Shown piece by piece: positions 43,638 through 53,061 of a stretch of DNA of 64,000 nt. The notes below the pieces were generated by a model that did no database searches, was not told the DNA's origin, and worked only from the letters and a program-made list of their open reading frames with translations. The translations under genes were made by a program, and so were the position numbers. Each line of letters opens with the position of its first letter. The first letter of the stretch is position 1. The DNA comes from Flavicella sp042091695 (GTDB lineage Bacteria > Bacteroidota > Bacteroidia > Flavobacteriales > Flavobacteriaceae), in the NCBI GenBank assembly GCA_042091695.1, contig JBELHA010000002.1, positions 1 to 64,000 of the forward strand, written 5' to 3'.

Positions 43638-44356
43638 TGCAATTGTCTACCAGAGCGATTGTTTTAACCGCTCTTAAATACGGTGATACGAGTCTTATTG
43701 TCAAATGTTATACTGAGCAACTAGGCATTCAAAGCTATATGTTGAAAGGTGTATTAAAGCGAGGTAAGGGCAAGTTGAAAGCGGCTTATTTTCAACCTTT
43801 AACACAGTTAGAGCTTATCGCAAACCATTCCAAGAGAGCTAATTTGCAAACTCTTAGAGAGGCAAGTTTGTCCTTTGCTTATGAGTCAATACATACAGAC
43901 TTTACAAAACAAACGATAGCATTTTTTATAGCAGAAATGCTTGCAAATGCGGTTCAGGAAGAAGAGGCTAATACTGCGCTGTATACCTATATAGAAACTT
44001 CGCTTCGTTGGTTGGATGTACAAGACAAAATAGCAAATTTCCCGATTGTATTTTTAATGCATCTTACAAAGTTTCTCGGCTTTTTTCCAAAAGATACTTC
44101 AGAAAGAGCTACCTATTTCAATCTTGCAGATGGTGTTTTTACAGATACCTTTTTTATGGGGGATTACTTGCACGGAGAAGATTTAATTTTGTTCAAACAG
44201 GTTTTGGGCATAAAATTTGATACATTAGACCAAATGGTGCTCGGTGTAAAATCTAGACAACGCTTGCTAGAAATATTGTTTAAGTATTACAGTTTGCATC
44301 TTTATGGTTTTAAAACGCCTAAATCTATTGATGTGTTAAAAAATTTGTTTGATTGA
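43637..44356 (+). CDS. recO: DNA repair protein RecO
   Basis: Recombination mediator that loads RecA with RecR. The N-terminal OB-fold shows MQLSTRAIVLTALKYGDTSLIVKCYTEQLG and MLKGVLKRGKGKLKAAYFQPLTQLELI. The helical C-terminal part follows to residue 239. Length normal. The zinc cysteines of many RecO proteins are not apparent. The gene starts on the last base of the porZ stop codon and ends by overlapping the next ATG by one base. Confidence 0.93.
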   Translation: MQLSTRAIVLTALKYGDTSLIVKCYTEQLGIQSYMLKGVLKRGKGKLKAAYFQPLTQLELIANHSKRANLQTLREASLSFAYESIHTDFTKQTIAFFIAEMLANAVQEEEANTALYTYIETSLRWLDVQDKIANFPIVFLMHLTKFLGFFPKDTSERATYFNLADGVFTDTFFMGDYLHGEDLILFKQVLGIKFDTLDQMVLGVKSRQRLLEILFKYYSLHLYGFKTPKSIDVLKNLFD

Positions 44357-46842
44357 TGTTTAAATATTCACTTGTTTTTTTCTTTTTTTTGTTCCTTGAA
44401 GTTGTTTCTTCCCAATCAATAAAAATTATAGAAGAAGATACAGGTCTACCTATACAAGGGGTTCGTATAGCCAATAAACCCAATACAACCTCTGTCTTTA
44501 CAGATGATATGGGTAAGGTAGATTTGTCCAGTTTTCCCAGAAACAGTCTGCTTTATTTGTCCCATTACGCCTATCTAAAGTCTACTTACGATAGTTCCAA
44601 AAGGCTACAGATAGTTACTATGCAAAAGACTACAGAGGCATTGGATGAAGTGGTGCTTTCTGTGACAAAAAACAAAGAGCAAAGATATAGAATAGCCGAG
44701 CATATTGAAGTTGTAAATGCAACTGCAATAAGAAAGATGGCTCCTCAAACGTCTGCAGATATATTGAGTAATACACCTGGAGTAAGTGTTCAGAAATCAC
44801 AGTTTGGAGGGGGGAGTCCCGTTTTGAGGGGGATGGAATCAAATAGGGTACTCTTGGTGGTTGATGGTGTACGACTCAACAATGCCATTTACAGAAAGGG
44901 ACATTTGCAAAATGGAATCACAGTTTCTCCTTCCATTTTAGATCGTGTTGAGGTACTTTTTGGCCCTTCTTCGGTTCTATATGGGTCGGATGCTTTGGGA
45001 GGAGTGGTGCATTACTTTACTAAAGAATTAAAAACAAATTCTGATACCACAATAAAGAGTTCCTTTTTATCGCGAGTAAGTTCTGTAAATAATGAATTTA
45101 CAATACATGGAGCTTCAGAGTTACAGTTTGATTCTTGGGCTTCTTATACCTCAATTTCCCATAGCCGTTTTGGGGATTTAATGATGGGAAAAAACAGAAA
45201 ACACGGATTTTCTGATTGGGGTAAAGTTACTATGTATTCCAATAATACAGATAAAACAGCTATTGCTCAGTCTGTTGTGAATTCTGATACGTCGCTTCAA
45301 AAGCAAACAGGCTATTCACAATTTGATATACTTCAAAAGCTTTTATTTCCAACTTCAGAAACTTCCCAATTGACCTTCAACCTTCAATATTCAAATTCTT
45401 CAGACATTCCTAGATTTGATAAATTGACTGAACAAACATCAGCAGGGGATTTAAAGTTTGCCGAATGGCATTACGGTCCTCAAAAGAGGTTTTTATTTTC
45501 AACACAATTCCGATTTGAAGACGTCAACCGATGGATAGATAAAGGTGTTTTAACTGCTGCATTTCAGTCTATAGAAGAGTCGAGAGAGCAACGAAGATTT
45601 TCTTCAATTGATCGACGTACCAACCGCGTTGAAACAGTTGGAGTTTTAAGTCTCAATGGAGATTTTTCTGTGCCACTCACAGTGGATTTAAAAAGAAACT
45701 TATTGTATGGTTTTGAATTGGTACACAACAACGTGGCCTCTGAAGCAATAGGAATTTTGTATGAAGTAGCTACAGAAAATAATTTACTTGCTAATATAGC
45801 TGAAAATTACACAATTCAGTCAAGGTATCCTGATGGAGGTAGTAGTTATGCTACACAATCATTGTATACAGAATACAGACAGGATTTAAATTCCAAACAT
45901 ACATTGAGTACAGGATTGCGATACACACGAACTCAGTTGAATGCAACTTGGGAGGACAGTTCCTTTATTACTTTGCCAGATTCAGACATATTCTTAAATA
46001 ACTCATCGTTGACAGGCTCTATTGCGAATGTTTACAAACCCTCACGCAATTTTAAAATCAATACTATTTTATCTTCAGGCTTTCGCTCACCAAACATTGA
46101 CGATATTGGAAAAGTAAGAGAAAAGGAAGGGGCAGTTACTGTTCCAAATCTTACTTTAAGACCAGAGTTTATATACAACTCAGAAGTAGGTTTTGAGTAT
46201 TTCTTTAAAGAAAAACAGTGGAAAACAGAGTTAAACTTGTATTATACCCGATTGCAAAACTATATCATCCGAGCTCCATTCGACATAGAAACACAAGCAG
46301 AAGGAGATTCCACAATAGAATATGAGGGAGAAACTGTACAAGTTTTATCAAATGTGAACAGAGGGGCAGCCCATGTTACTGGGGGTTCTTTTGCCTTTAA
46401 AGGGGTTTTGCCGATGCATATAAAATTAAGAGGGTCTTGTACTTATACTTTTGGTAAAACCTTGGATACACGAGAGTATTTGTCTTCCATCCCTCCATTT
46501 TTCGGTAATGTAACAGCTTCTTATTCTTTGAGCTCTGTAGATATAGCTTTGGGTTATGTTTTCAGTGCATCAAAGAAAGCCTCGTGGTACAATATCAGTG
46601 AAGGGATAGATAACCTAGAACAAACACCCATAGTAGATCCTAACAGTTCAGATGAAACTATACGGTATGCAGGAACACCTAGTTGGGATATATTTAACTT
46701 ACATGTAGAATATCCATTTTCAGATTCCTTAAAACTATATATCAAGACGTCCAATATTTTTGATCGTCACTACAAGGAATTTGCCTCTGCAATTAGTGCG
46801 CCTGGAAGAAACTATTCTGTTTCACTTCAATGTGATTTCTAG
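44356..46842 (+). CDS. TonB-dependent receptor, haem/HmuR-like
   Basis: Outer-membrane receptor of 828 residues. A signal peptide (about 1-21) precedes a short carboxypeptidase-like domain (IIEEDTGLPIQGVRI), the plug (SADILSNTPGVSVQKSQFGGGSPVLRGMESNRVLLVVDG), and the barrel to SLQCDF. Motifs GFRSPN and PNLTLRPE sit in barrel positions where haem receptors show FRAP and NPNL, so haem or haemoprotein is a plausible ligand, though FRAP is changed to FRSP. ATG 44356 is used; the TTG at 44353 adds one codon. It overlaps recO by one base. Confidence 0.85.
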   Translation: MFKYSLVFFFFLFLEVVSSQSIKIIEEDTGLPIQGVRIANKPNTTSVFTDDMGKVDLSSFPRNSLLYLSHYAYLKSTYDSSKRLQIVTMQKTTEALDEVVLSVTKNKEQRYRIAEHIEVVNATAIRKMAPQTSADILSNTPGVSVQKSQFGGGSPVLRGMESNRVLLVVDGVRLNNAIYRKGHLQNGITVSPSILDRVEVLFGPSSVLYGSDALGGVVHYFTKELKTNSDTTIKSSFLSRVSSVNNEFTIHGASELQFDSWASYTSISHSRFGDLMMGKNRKHGFSDWGKVTMYSNNTDKTAIAQSVVNSDTSLQKQTGYSQFDILQKLLFPTSETSQLTFNLQYSNSSDIPRFDKLTEQTSAGDLKFAEWHYGPQKRFLFSTQFRFEDVNRWIDKGVLTAAFQSIEESREQRRFSSIDRRTNRVETVGVLSLNGDFSVPLTVDLKRNLLYGFELVHNNVASEAIGILYEVATENNLLANIAENYTIQSRYPDGGSSYATQSLYTEYRQDLNSKHTLSTGLRYTRTQLNATWEDSSFITLPDSDIFLNNSSLTGSIANVYKPSRNFKINTILSSGFRSPNIDDIGKVREKEGAVTVPNLTLRPEFIYNSEVGFEYFFKEKQWKTELNLYYTRLQNYIIRAPFDIETQAEGDSTIEYEGETVQVLSNVNRGAAHVTGGSFAFKGVLPMHIKLRGSCTYTFGKTLDTREYLSSIPPFFGNVTASYSLSSVDIALGYVFSASKKASWYNISEGIDNLEQTPIVDPNSSDETIRYAGTPSWDIFNLHVEYPFSDSLKLYIKTSNIFDRHYKEFASAISAPGRNYSVSLQCDF

Positions 46843-46901
46843 CGTTTTGCTTTTTGTTATAAGTATGTTGACTTATCAAATTTATTTCTATTTTTGTCTC
46901 A

Positions 46902-47282
46902 ATGAAACTCACATACGGTAAGAAGGATAAATTAAAAAGAAAAAAAGCAATTGAAAAATTGTTTTTAGAGGGAGAATCTGTGGTGTCTTATCCGCTTCGT
47001 TTGGTCTATTTAAAGGAAGAACATACTTCTTCTAAGCAGATTCAGTTAGGAGTTTCCGTGCCCAAAAGGAAAATTAACAAAGCTGTTGATAGAACGAGAG
47101 TCAAAAGAATACTCCGTGAGGTTTATAGGTTACATCAATACGAATTCTTGTCGAATTCTGAACAAAAACATATTGGGATGTTGATGTATTTAGACAACAA
47201 AGAATGGTCTGTAGCTTCCCTCGCTCCTAAAATTCAAAAATTAGCATTGAAGTTTAAAGAACAGATTTCAGGAGTTAAATGA
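46902..47282 (+). CDS. rnpA: Ribonuclease P protein component
   Basis: Protein partner of the RNase P RNA in 5' processing of pre-tRNA. MKLTYGKKDKLKRKKAIEKLF at the N-terminus and the signature helix VDRTRVKRILREVYR (position of the RNR motif, here R-T-R). Basic, 126 residues, normal. Not next to rpmH or yidC, which is its usual neighbourhood in many bacteria. It starts 59 bp after the receptor gene. Confidence 0.93.
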   Translation: MKLTYGKKDKLKRKKAIEKLFLEGESVVSYPLRLVYLKEEHTSSKQIQLGVSVPKRKINKAVDRTRVKRILREVYRLHQYEFLSNSEQKHIGMLMYLDNKEWSVASLAPKIQKLALKFKEQISGVK

Positions 47283-47301
47283 ACTAAAATAAAAAAAGCT
47301 T

Positions 47302-48993
47302 ATGAATAATTCGATATCTAATACACGTACACGCGCTCAGGAGTCTTCAGGAGCTATTGAACGTCTATATATTACCATGAGACACTTGTTTTCTAGAGGT
47401 TATTACAAACCTATGGGAAGTTCAGGTGAAACACTGATCGAAGCTCTCTTAATGTTACAACCAGAAATTTATGGTTCTATTTCTGAGAAGAAAATGGAAC
47501 TCAATGGTTTGCTTTATATTACTGAAAGACTACCGATTGGAATAGAACTCTGTCAATTTATAAATTTGACTGCCGATGAAGGTGATTTAAAGTTGTCTTT
47601 TGAATCCATTGTTCCTCAAAAGAGAAGACGTAACTGCTATCGTATAGACGAAGATTTAATGCATATTGAAATCACAAGAGGGAAGTCAGATATCTATGAT
47701 GTGATTACCCATCTTACTTTTTTGTGCATAGAATCCCACAAGTTGATGCGTCGTGTATTGAATAAGGACGATGAAGGAACTGATTACAATAGAGAATGGT
47801 TGTATTTAGAAACCGTTGTCAACAATTTAAAAGGACTCTCTAACAAGAAAAGAGATGTGGCTTTTGTGCATCTAGGAAGACTTTTAGGGAGGACATTTGA
47901 AGAGGTTAAAAAGGCACATAAAGATTTTGCATTGCCAAATCAACCAGATCGATTTTTTACTTTTGTATACGATTTAGGGAATACTGCTATTGCAGAAGAA
48001 ACGGAAGGAAAAGAACGTATGATTACCTTCAGTGAACTTTTAAGAGAACAATTAGGACATCATGTGTATGGTGAGATTTGGGCTAGAAATGTCCACAAAA
48101 GACTCTTTGAAAAAGGATATATCAAACGACCTATTCATATCATAAGTGCCAATATGCACTCTGTTTTAAATACATTGTATGCAAAAAAAGCATTGGGAGC
48201 TTCTGTAGCTTCTTTGGATGCAATTGCACTATATGAAAAACTGAGTGATGGTGCCAACGATTCTTTGAGAGAAAAAGTAAAACGCTATTCTCAAAAACAC
48301 GGTTTGACCTATATAAAAGACCATTCTGGAGCAAATATCAATGTGCAATTGATTGATACTGCTGCTTTGGAATTTCAAGAAAGTCCAGAATTTAAAGGTT
48401 TGCCTACAGAAGAGAAACCTGTCATTGTAGTAATGGATTATGCTTTTGGAGAACAGGCCTACGAAACGATGGAAGAATTGTTAAAACCTTATTATACCGA
48501 AGGGGCTTCTTATTTTTTAAATGTAGCTTCTGTCTCTATAATGGGTAAAGCAGGAATTTTAGAAGGAGGAAAAGGAGATATAATGATTCCTAGCGCCCAT
48601 GTTTTTGAAGGAACTGCAGACAACTATCCATTTACAAACCAATTGTCCACTACTAATTTTAAAGAGGAAGGCTTACAGGTCTCCGAAGGTTCTATGATTA
48701 CAGTATTAGGAACTTCCTTGCAAAACAAAGAAGTATTGAAGTTTTTTTATGAATCTACTTGGAATGTTATTGGTTTGGAAATGGAAGGCGCACATTATCA
48801 AAAAGCAATTCAAGCTGCTGCTAAGATTCGAGGTAATATTTCTGAAGATGTTCAGGTGCGATATGCTTACTATGCATCAGACAACCCACTTGAAACAGGT
48901 AGTACTCTAGCCTCAGGAGGTTTAGGAACTACAGGTGTACGTCCTACCTACGTAATTACACAGAAAATTATCGATCAAATAGTAAACAATTAA
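47302..48993 (+). CDS. Large conserved protein of unknown function (DUF6909-like)
   Basis: A 563-residue soluble protein with no signal peptide. I recall a Bacteroidota-wide family of this size, possibly DUF6909, but did not verify it. The N-terminal 200 residues are helical and basic-rich (RRRNCYRID, KKRDVAFVHLGRLLG). From about 265 the chain alternates strands and helices, with HVYGEIWARNVHKRLFEKGY, VIVVMDYAFGEQAYETMEELL, and GLEMEGAHYQKAI followed by YYASDNP. The last two resemble the EMEgaa and SD-x motifs of nucleoside phosphorylases. It sits 20 bp after rnpA and 12 bp before a sugar transferase gene. Confidence 0.6.
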   Translation: MNNSISNTRTRAQESSGAIERLYITMRHLFSRGYYKPMGSSGETLIEALLMLQPEIYGSISEKKMELNGLLYITERLPIGIELCQFINLTADEGDLKLSFESIVPQKRRRNCYRIDEDLMHIEITRGKSDIYDVITHLTFLCIESHKLMRRVLNKDDEGTDYNREWLYLETVVNNLKGLSNKKRDVAFVHLGRLLGRTFEEVKKAHKDFALPNQPDRFFTFVYDLGNTAIAEETEGKERMITFSELLREQLGHHVYGEIWARNVHKRLFEKGYIKRPIHIISANMHSVLNTLYAKKALGASVASLDAIALYEKLSDGANDSLREKVKRYSQKHGLTYIKDHSGANINVQLIDTAALEFQESPEFKGLPTEEKPVIVVMDYAFGEQAYETMEELLKPYYTEGASYFLNVASVSIMGKAGILEGGKGDIMIPSAHVFEGTADNYPFTNQLSTTNFKEEGLQVSEGSMITVLGTSLQNKEVLKFFYESTWNVIGLEMEGAHYQKAIQAAAKIRGNISEDVQVRYAYYASDNPLETGSTLASGGLGTTGVRPTYVITQKIIDQIVNN

Positions 48994-49004
48994 TAGTACC
49001 CCAC

Positions 49005-49580
49005 ATGTTAAAAAGGTTTTTCGATATTTTATTTTCTCTAGTAGCGATTGTGTTTGTCTTGTCTTGGATGGTGCCATTGGTTACATTGATTATTTTTATG
49101 ACAACAGGAGAGCGTCCTTTTTATGTACAAGAAAGAGTGGGTAAAGATGGCGTCCTCTTTCAAATATATAAGTTTAGGAGTATGAAGGGGGTACCCCCTG
49201 TCAATGATCCTTTACTGTCAGACGATGAGAGTTTTAGGATTACTATTTTCGGTAAGTTTATCCGAAAATATAGAATCGATGAATTTCCACAGTTTATAAA
49301 TGTGTTTTTGGGACAAATGAGTGTGGTGGGACCACGTCCGGAACGTCAGTATTTTTTGGATATGATTATATCACACATACCTAGGTACCAACAATTACAG
49401 AAATTGAAACCAGGAATTACTTCTTTAGGACAAATTCGTTATGGCTACGCTTCTAGTTTGGACCAAATGAAATTAAGAGCTCGATACGACTTAGTTTACT
49501 TAGATAACCTATCTTTGTTGACAGATATTAAAATAATTCTATACACCGTTGTCGTTGTAATTAAAGGCAAGGGAAAATAA
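49005..49580 (+). CDS. Membrane-bound sugar-phosphate transferase (WcaJ/PglC type)
   Basis: Initiating glycan transferase that moves sugar-1-phosphate from a nucleotide sugar to undecaprenyl phosphate. One N-terminal hydrophobic helix (about 8-32), then KFRSM, KYRIDEFPQFINVFLGQMSVVGPRPER, and a C-terminal region with another short hydrophobic stretch. 191 residues, matching small PglC-type enzymes. It lies 12 bp before purD and follows the unknown gene by 12 bp. It could serve capsule, O-antigen-like or anionic glycan synthesis; no other genes of such a locus are near except the MurG-like transferase. Confidence 0.88.
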   Translation: MLKRFFDILFSLVAIVFVLSWMVPLVTLIIFMTTGERPFYVQERVGKDGVLFQIYKFRSMKGVPPVNDPLLSDDESFRITIFGKFIRKYRIDEFPQFINVFLGQMSVVGPRPERQYFLDMIISHIPRYQQLQKLKPGITSLGQIRYGYASSLDQMKLRARYDLVYLDNLSLLTDIKIILYTVVVVIKGKGK

Positions 49581-49591
49581 ATACAAACCCT

Positions 49592-50875
49592 ATGAATATT
49601 CTAATTTTAGGCTCTGGAGGAAGAGAGCACGCATTTGCATTAAAACTCTCTGAAAGTGACAAGTTAAATCAATTATTTGTTGCGCCAGGAAACGCCGGAA
49701 CTGCAGCATGTGCAACTAACATTGCTATTGACCCTGTAGATTTTGATGCCGTTAAAGCAACTGTTTTAGAGAACGAAATTTCAATGGTAATCGTTGGTCC
49801 TGAAGCACCATTAGTAGCAGGAGTTCACGATTTTTTCCTTGCAGACCCAGTATTGAAGCATATTCCAGTGATTGGTCCTAAGAAGGATGGTGCTGAGCTT
49901 GAAGGGAGCAAAGAGTTTTCAAAAAAGTTTATGAAAAAGCACGGTGTACCCACTGCAGCATATGAGGCTTTTACAAAAGATACACTGGCGGAAGGGAAAG
50001 CGTTTTTAGAAACTCTAAAAGCACCCTACGTTTTAAAAGCCGATGGTTTGGCGGGTGGAAAAGGAGTGTTGATTTTAAATAGTTTGACAGAAGCAAAAGC
50101 TGAATTGGAAGATATGTTGACCAATGAAAAATTTGGTGCAGCTTCATCCAAAGTCGTCATAGAAGAGTTTTTAGACGGTATAGAACTTTCTGTTTTTGTA
50201 CTTACGGATGGGAAGAGCTATAAAGTACTACCCGCTGCTAAGGATTACAAAAGAATTGGAGAAGGTGATACAGGTTTGAATACTGGTGGTATGGGAGCAA
50301 TTTCTCCTGTTCCTTTTGCAAACGACGATTTCTTACAGAAAGTAGAAGATCAAGTCGTAATACCAACCATTGATGGACTGCAGAAAGACGGTATTGACTA
50401 TCGAGGATTCATATTTATAGGACTTATGAATATCGATGGAAATCCATTTGTAATTGAATATAATGTACGAATGGGGGATCCCGAAACAGAAGTTGTAATA
50501 CCTAGAATCAAGTCAGACTTATTGGATTTATTCGAAGGGGTGGGTGCACAGAATTTAGATACAAAATCCTATGAGCTTTCTAAACAGACAGCGACGACTG
50601 TAATGGTAGTTGCAGGTGGGTATCCAGAAGCTTATGGTAAAGGTCATGAGATTTCAGGATTGGATACGGTGTCTGGATCTACGGTATTCCATGCAGGTAC
50701 AAAACGTTTAGAAGACGGGAGTGTAGTTACCAATGGAGGTCGCGTTATGGCTTTTACTTCTATGGCAGACAGTATGGATGCTGCTTTGGAAAAGTCCTAT
50801 GCAAACATTAATAAGGTGTGCTTTGAAGGGATGAATTTTAGAAAAGACATCGGTTTTGATCTGAGAAAACAATAA
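49592..50875 (+). CDS. purD: Phosphoribosylamine-glycine ligase
   Basis: Purine pathway enzyme making GAR from phosphoribosylamine, glycine and ATP. N-terminal MNILILGSGGREHAFALKL and a GPEAPLVAG motif, ATP-grasp core with VLKADGLAGGKGVL, VIEEFLDGIELS and EYNVRMGDPETEVV, and the C-terminal GARS domain (VMVVAGGYP). 427 residues, normal length. In a tight run with the sugar transferase (12 bp) and the glycosyltransferase (29 bp). Confidence 0.97.
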   Translation: MNILILGSGGREHAFALKLSESDKLNQLFVAPGNAGTAACATNIAIDPVDFDAVKATVLENEISMVIVGPEAPLVAGVHDFFLADPVLKHIPVIGPKKDGAELEGSKEFSKKFMKKHGVPTAAYEAFTKDTLAEGKAFLETLKAPYVLKADGLAGGKGVLILNSLTEAKAELEDMLTNEKFGAASSKVVIEEFLDGIELSVFVLTDGKSYKVLPAAKDYKRIGEGDTGLNTGGMGAISPVPFANDDFLQKVEDQVVIPTIDGLQKDGIDYRGFIFIGLMNIDGNPFVIEYNVRMGDPETEVVIPRIKSDLLDLFEGVGAQNLDTKSYELSKQTATTVMVVAGGYPEAYGKGHEISGLDTVSGSTVFHAGTKRLEDGSVVTNGGRVMAFTSMADSMDAALEKSYANINKVCFEGMNFRKDIGFDLRKQ

Positions 50876-50904
50876 TTTTATAGAATACATCAAATAGGTA
50901 TGGT

Positions 50905-52020
50905 ATGACTTTAAAATCTGATAGTAAAGAAGGTTCTAAAGCTGCCCGTACTGAATTTGTTGAGACTTCATACAATATTGTCATAGCTCCATTAAATTGG
51001 GGCTTAGGACACGCTACTAGGTGTATTCCTATCATTCATTTTTTATTGCAAAACAATGTAAATCCAATTCTTGCTTCTGATGGAGCTTCCTTGGAATTAC
51101 TTAGAAATGAATTTCCTCAACTAGAATCTTTGGAGTTGCCTTCTTATGGCGTGCGATACAGTAAAAAAGGATATTTTCTGCGCTACAAATTACTATTACA
51201 ATTTCCTTATTTGTTTTATACTGCTTTTAGAGAGTATAAATTATTGCAAAGATTGGTAAAAGAAAGAAATATTGATGGAGTGATTTCAGACAACCGATTT
51301 GGTATGTTTCATAAGAAAGTACCCTCAGTCTATATAACACATCAATTACAGGTGCTTTCAGGGTCTACTACATTTCTTTCAAGCTGGATACATCGATGGT
51401 GTATTCGTAATTTTAAGGAATGTTGGGTGCCAGATTCTAAAGGACCTCAGTCCTTATCTGGAGTCTTGTCTTCAAATGCTAATTTAGGAGTGACTCTTAG
51501 GTATATGGGAAATCTATCGCGTTTTTCATATACCACGAACTCTTACAGTTATAAATACCTCTTTATTTTGTCTGGCCCTGAGCCTCAAAGGTCTTTGCTA
51601 GAAGCTCAAGTATTACGTGAATTATCAGTATGTACTGATACTGTGCTAATCGTAAGAGGAACCTATAAAAAAGCCATATTTACGTCTTCAAATAAACATA
51701 TTCAAACTGTAGATATCATGTATTCTAGAGAGCTTGAAAAAGCGATCTCTAAGGCCGAACATGTTATCTGTAGGTCTGGCTATAGTAGTATTATGGACCT
51801 TGCTGCTCTTCAAAAAAAGGTGTTTTTTATTCCAACTCCTGGGCAGTACGAGCAGTTGTATCTTGCACAATACCTACAAAAAAAAGGAATTGCAGGTTAC
51901 TGCAATCAAGATGATTTTCGCTATACAAATCTATCCTCTTATTTTCAGTATTCGGGGTTCGTAAATAATTATCCCGTAGCGCTTAGAAAAGTATTGTTGG
52001 ATTTTATATCCGTCAAATAA
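50905..52020 (+). CDS. Glycosyltransferase, MurG/GT28-like
   Basis: A 371-residue glycosyltransferase-B fold protein. An N-terminal polar tail of about 25 residues is followed by YNIVIAPLNWGLGHATR with the GLGH nucleotide-sugar/lipid motif of GT28, and the C-terminal domain has FILSGPEPQRSLLEAQVL and AEHVICRSGYSSIMDLAAL, the UDP-sugar-binding segment, then PTPGQYEQLYLAQYL. No signal peptide; probably peripheral at the inner membrane. The acceptor is unknown. Its stop directly abuts the stop of the convergent histidine kinase gene. Confidence 0.82.
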   Translation: MTLKSDSKEGSKAARTEFVETSYNIVIAPLNWGLGHATRCIPIIHFLLQNNVNPILASDGASLELLRNEFPQLESLELPSYGVRYSKKGYFLRYKLLLQFPYLFYTAFREYKLLQRLVKERNIDGVISDNRFGMFHKKVPSVYITHQLQVLSGSTTFLSSWIHRWCIRNFKECWVPDSKGPQSLSGVLSSNANLGVTLRYMGNLSRFSYTTNSYSYKYLFILSGPEPQRSLLEAQVLRELSVCTDTVLIVRGTYKKAIFTSSNKHIQTVDIMYSRELEKAISKAEHVICRSGYSSIMDLAALQKKVFFIPTPGQYEQLYLAQYLQKKGIAGYCNQDDFRYTNLSSYFQYSGFVNNYPVALRKVLLDFISVK

Positions 52021-53061
52021 CTATACCGCTCTTTTAAGGGTAAACGTAAATTCAGTTCCCTCTCCATAAGTACTTTTTAAATCTATCGTCTCTTTATGAG
52101 CTTCAATGATGTGTTTTACAATAGACAAACCTAAACCGGAACCTCCTTGGTCTCTAGACCTACTTTTATCTACCCTGTAAAATCGTTCAAAAATACGACT
52201 GACGTTTTCTTCTTTGATCCCTTCACCATTGTCTTTTACAGAGATTGAAATCTTATCATTTTTTAGAGAATCGATACTCACCATGATAATGCCTCCATAC
52301 TTTCCATACTTTATGGAGTTAACAATAAGGTTGATTAGTACTTGCTCAATTTTAGAAGCGTCCCCCATTACAAACTCAGGAAATTCATAGAATTTGTCAA
52401 AACGCAAGGTCATGTTTTTTTTCTTGACCTTCATCTCAAACATATCGAATACTTTCTGAATTGTTTCGATGATATTAAAAGGTTGTATATTTATGTTTAA
52501 ATCATTGTTTTCTAGTTTAGAAATCATGTCTAAATCCTGTACGATAGAAGCCAATCTCTCTACTCCTATATTTGCTCTTTCAAGGTACTTGCTTCTAATT
52601 TCGGCATCTTCAGCAGCGCCTTCAATCAATGTTAAAATATATCCTTGTACAGTAAATAAGGGGGTTTTCAATTCATGAGAGATATTCCCTAAAAATTCAC
52701 GTCTGTAGGTTTCCCTTTCGTTCAAAGATTTTATTTCTAACTGTTTGTTCTCGGCAAACTTTTGCATTTCTGCGGATAGAGATTCAATATCAGGTGTGAT
52801 AGATCTTTTGTTCAGTTGGTTCAAATCCAAAAGCGATATATCTTTGTATATTTTGGATACCCTTTTGTAAATGAATTGTTCAACTCTATTTTGAACAATG
52901 ATAAAAACAAGTAAAAAACTACTAGGGATAAAAAACCACAATTGTGTAAAGTCGGTTTCTTTGTAGTGAAATTTTAGTACAATACCGAGCCAACCTGCTG
53001 TGAGCCCTGTTAATATAATTGATGTTACAAATGCAAAAGCATAGGTTTTTTTAATTTTCAT
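52021..53061 (-). CDS. PhoR-like sensor histidine kinase
   Basis: Inner-membrane kinase of 346 residues. Two transmembrane helices (about 9-31 and 41-57) are separated by only about 10 residues, so there is almost no periplasmic sensor domain. The phosphoacceptor is H129 in FLGNISHELKTPLFTV, a PhoR-type H-box. The ATP-binding HATPase domain (NLIVNSIKYGK, VKDNGEGI, GSGLGLSIVKHI) is complete. No PAS domain is apparent between helix 2 and the H-box. It overlaps the response-regulator gene by 11 bp. The lack of a sensing domain is typical of kinases controlled by a transport protein, as PhoR is by Pst/PhoU. Confidence 0.88.
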   Translation of the reverse strand: MKIKKTYAFAFVTSIILTGLTAGWLGIVLKFHYKETDFTQLWFFIPSSFLLVFIIVQNRVEQFIYKRVSKIYKDISLLDLNQLNKRSITPDIESLSAEMQKFAENKQLEIKSLNERETYRREFLGNISHELKTPLFTVQGYILTLIEGAAEDAEIRSKYLERANIGVERLASIVQDLDMISKLENNDLNINIQPFNIIETIQKVFDMFEMKVKKKNMTLRFDKFYEFPEFVMGDASKIEQVLINLIVNSIKYGKYGGIIMVSIDSLKNDKISISVKDNGEGIKEENVSRIFERFYRVDKSRSRDQGGSGLGLSIVKHIIEAHKETIDLKSTYGEGTEFTFTLKRAV

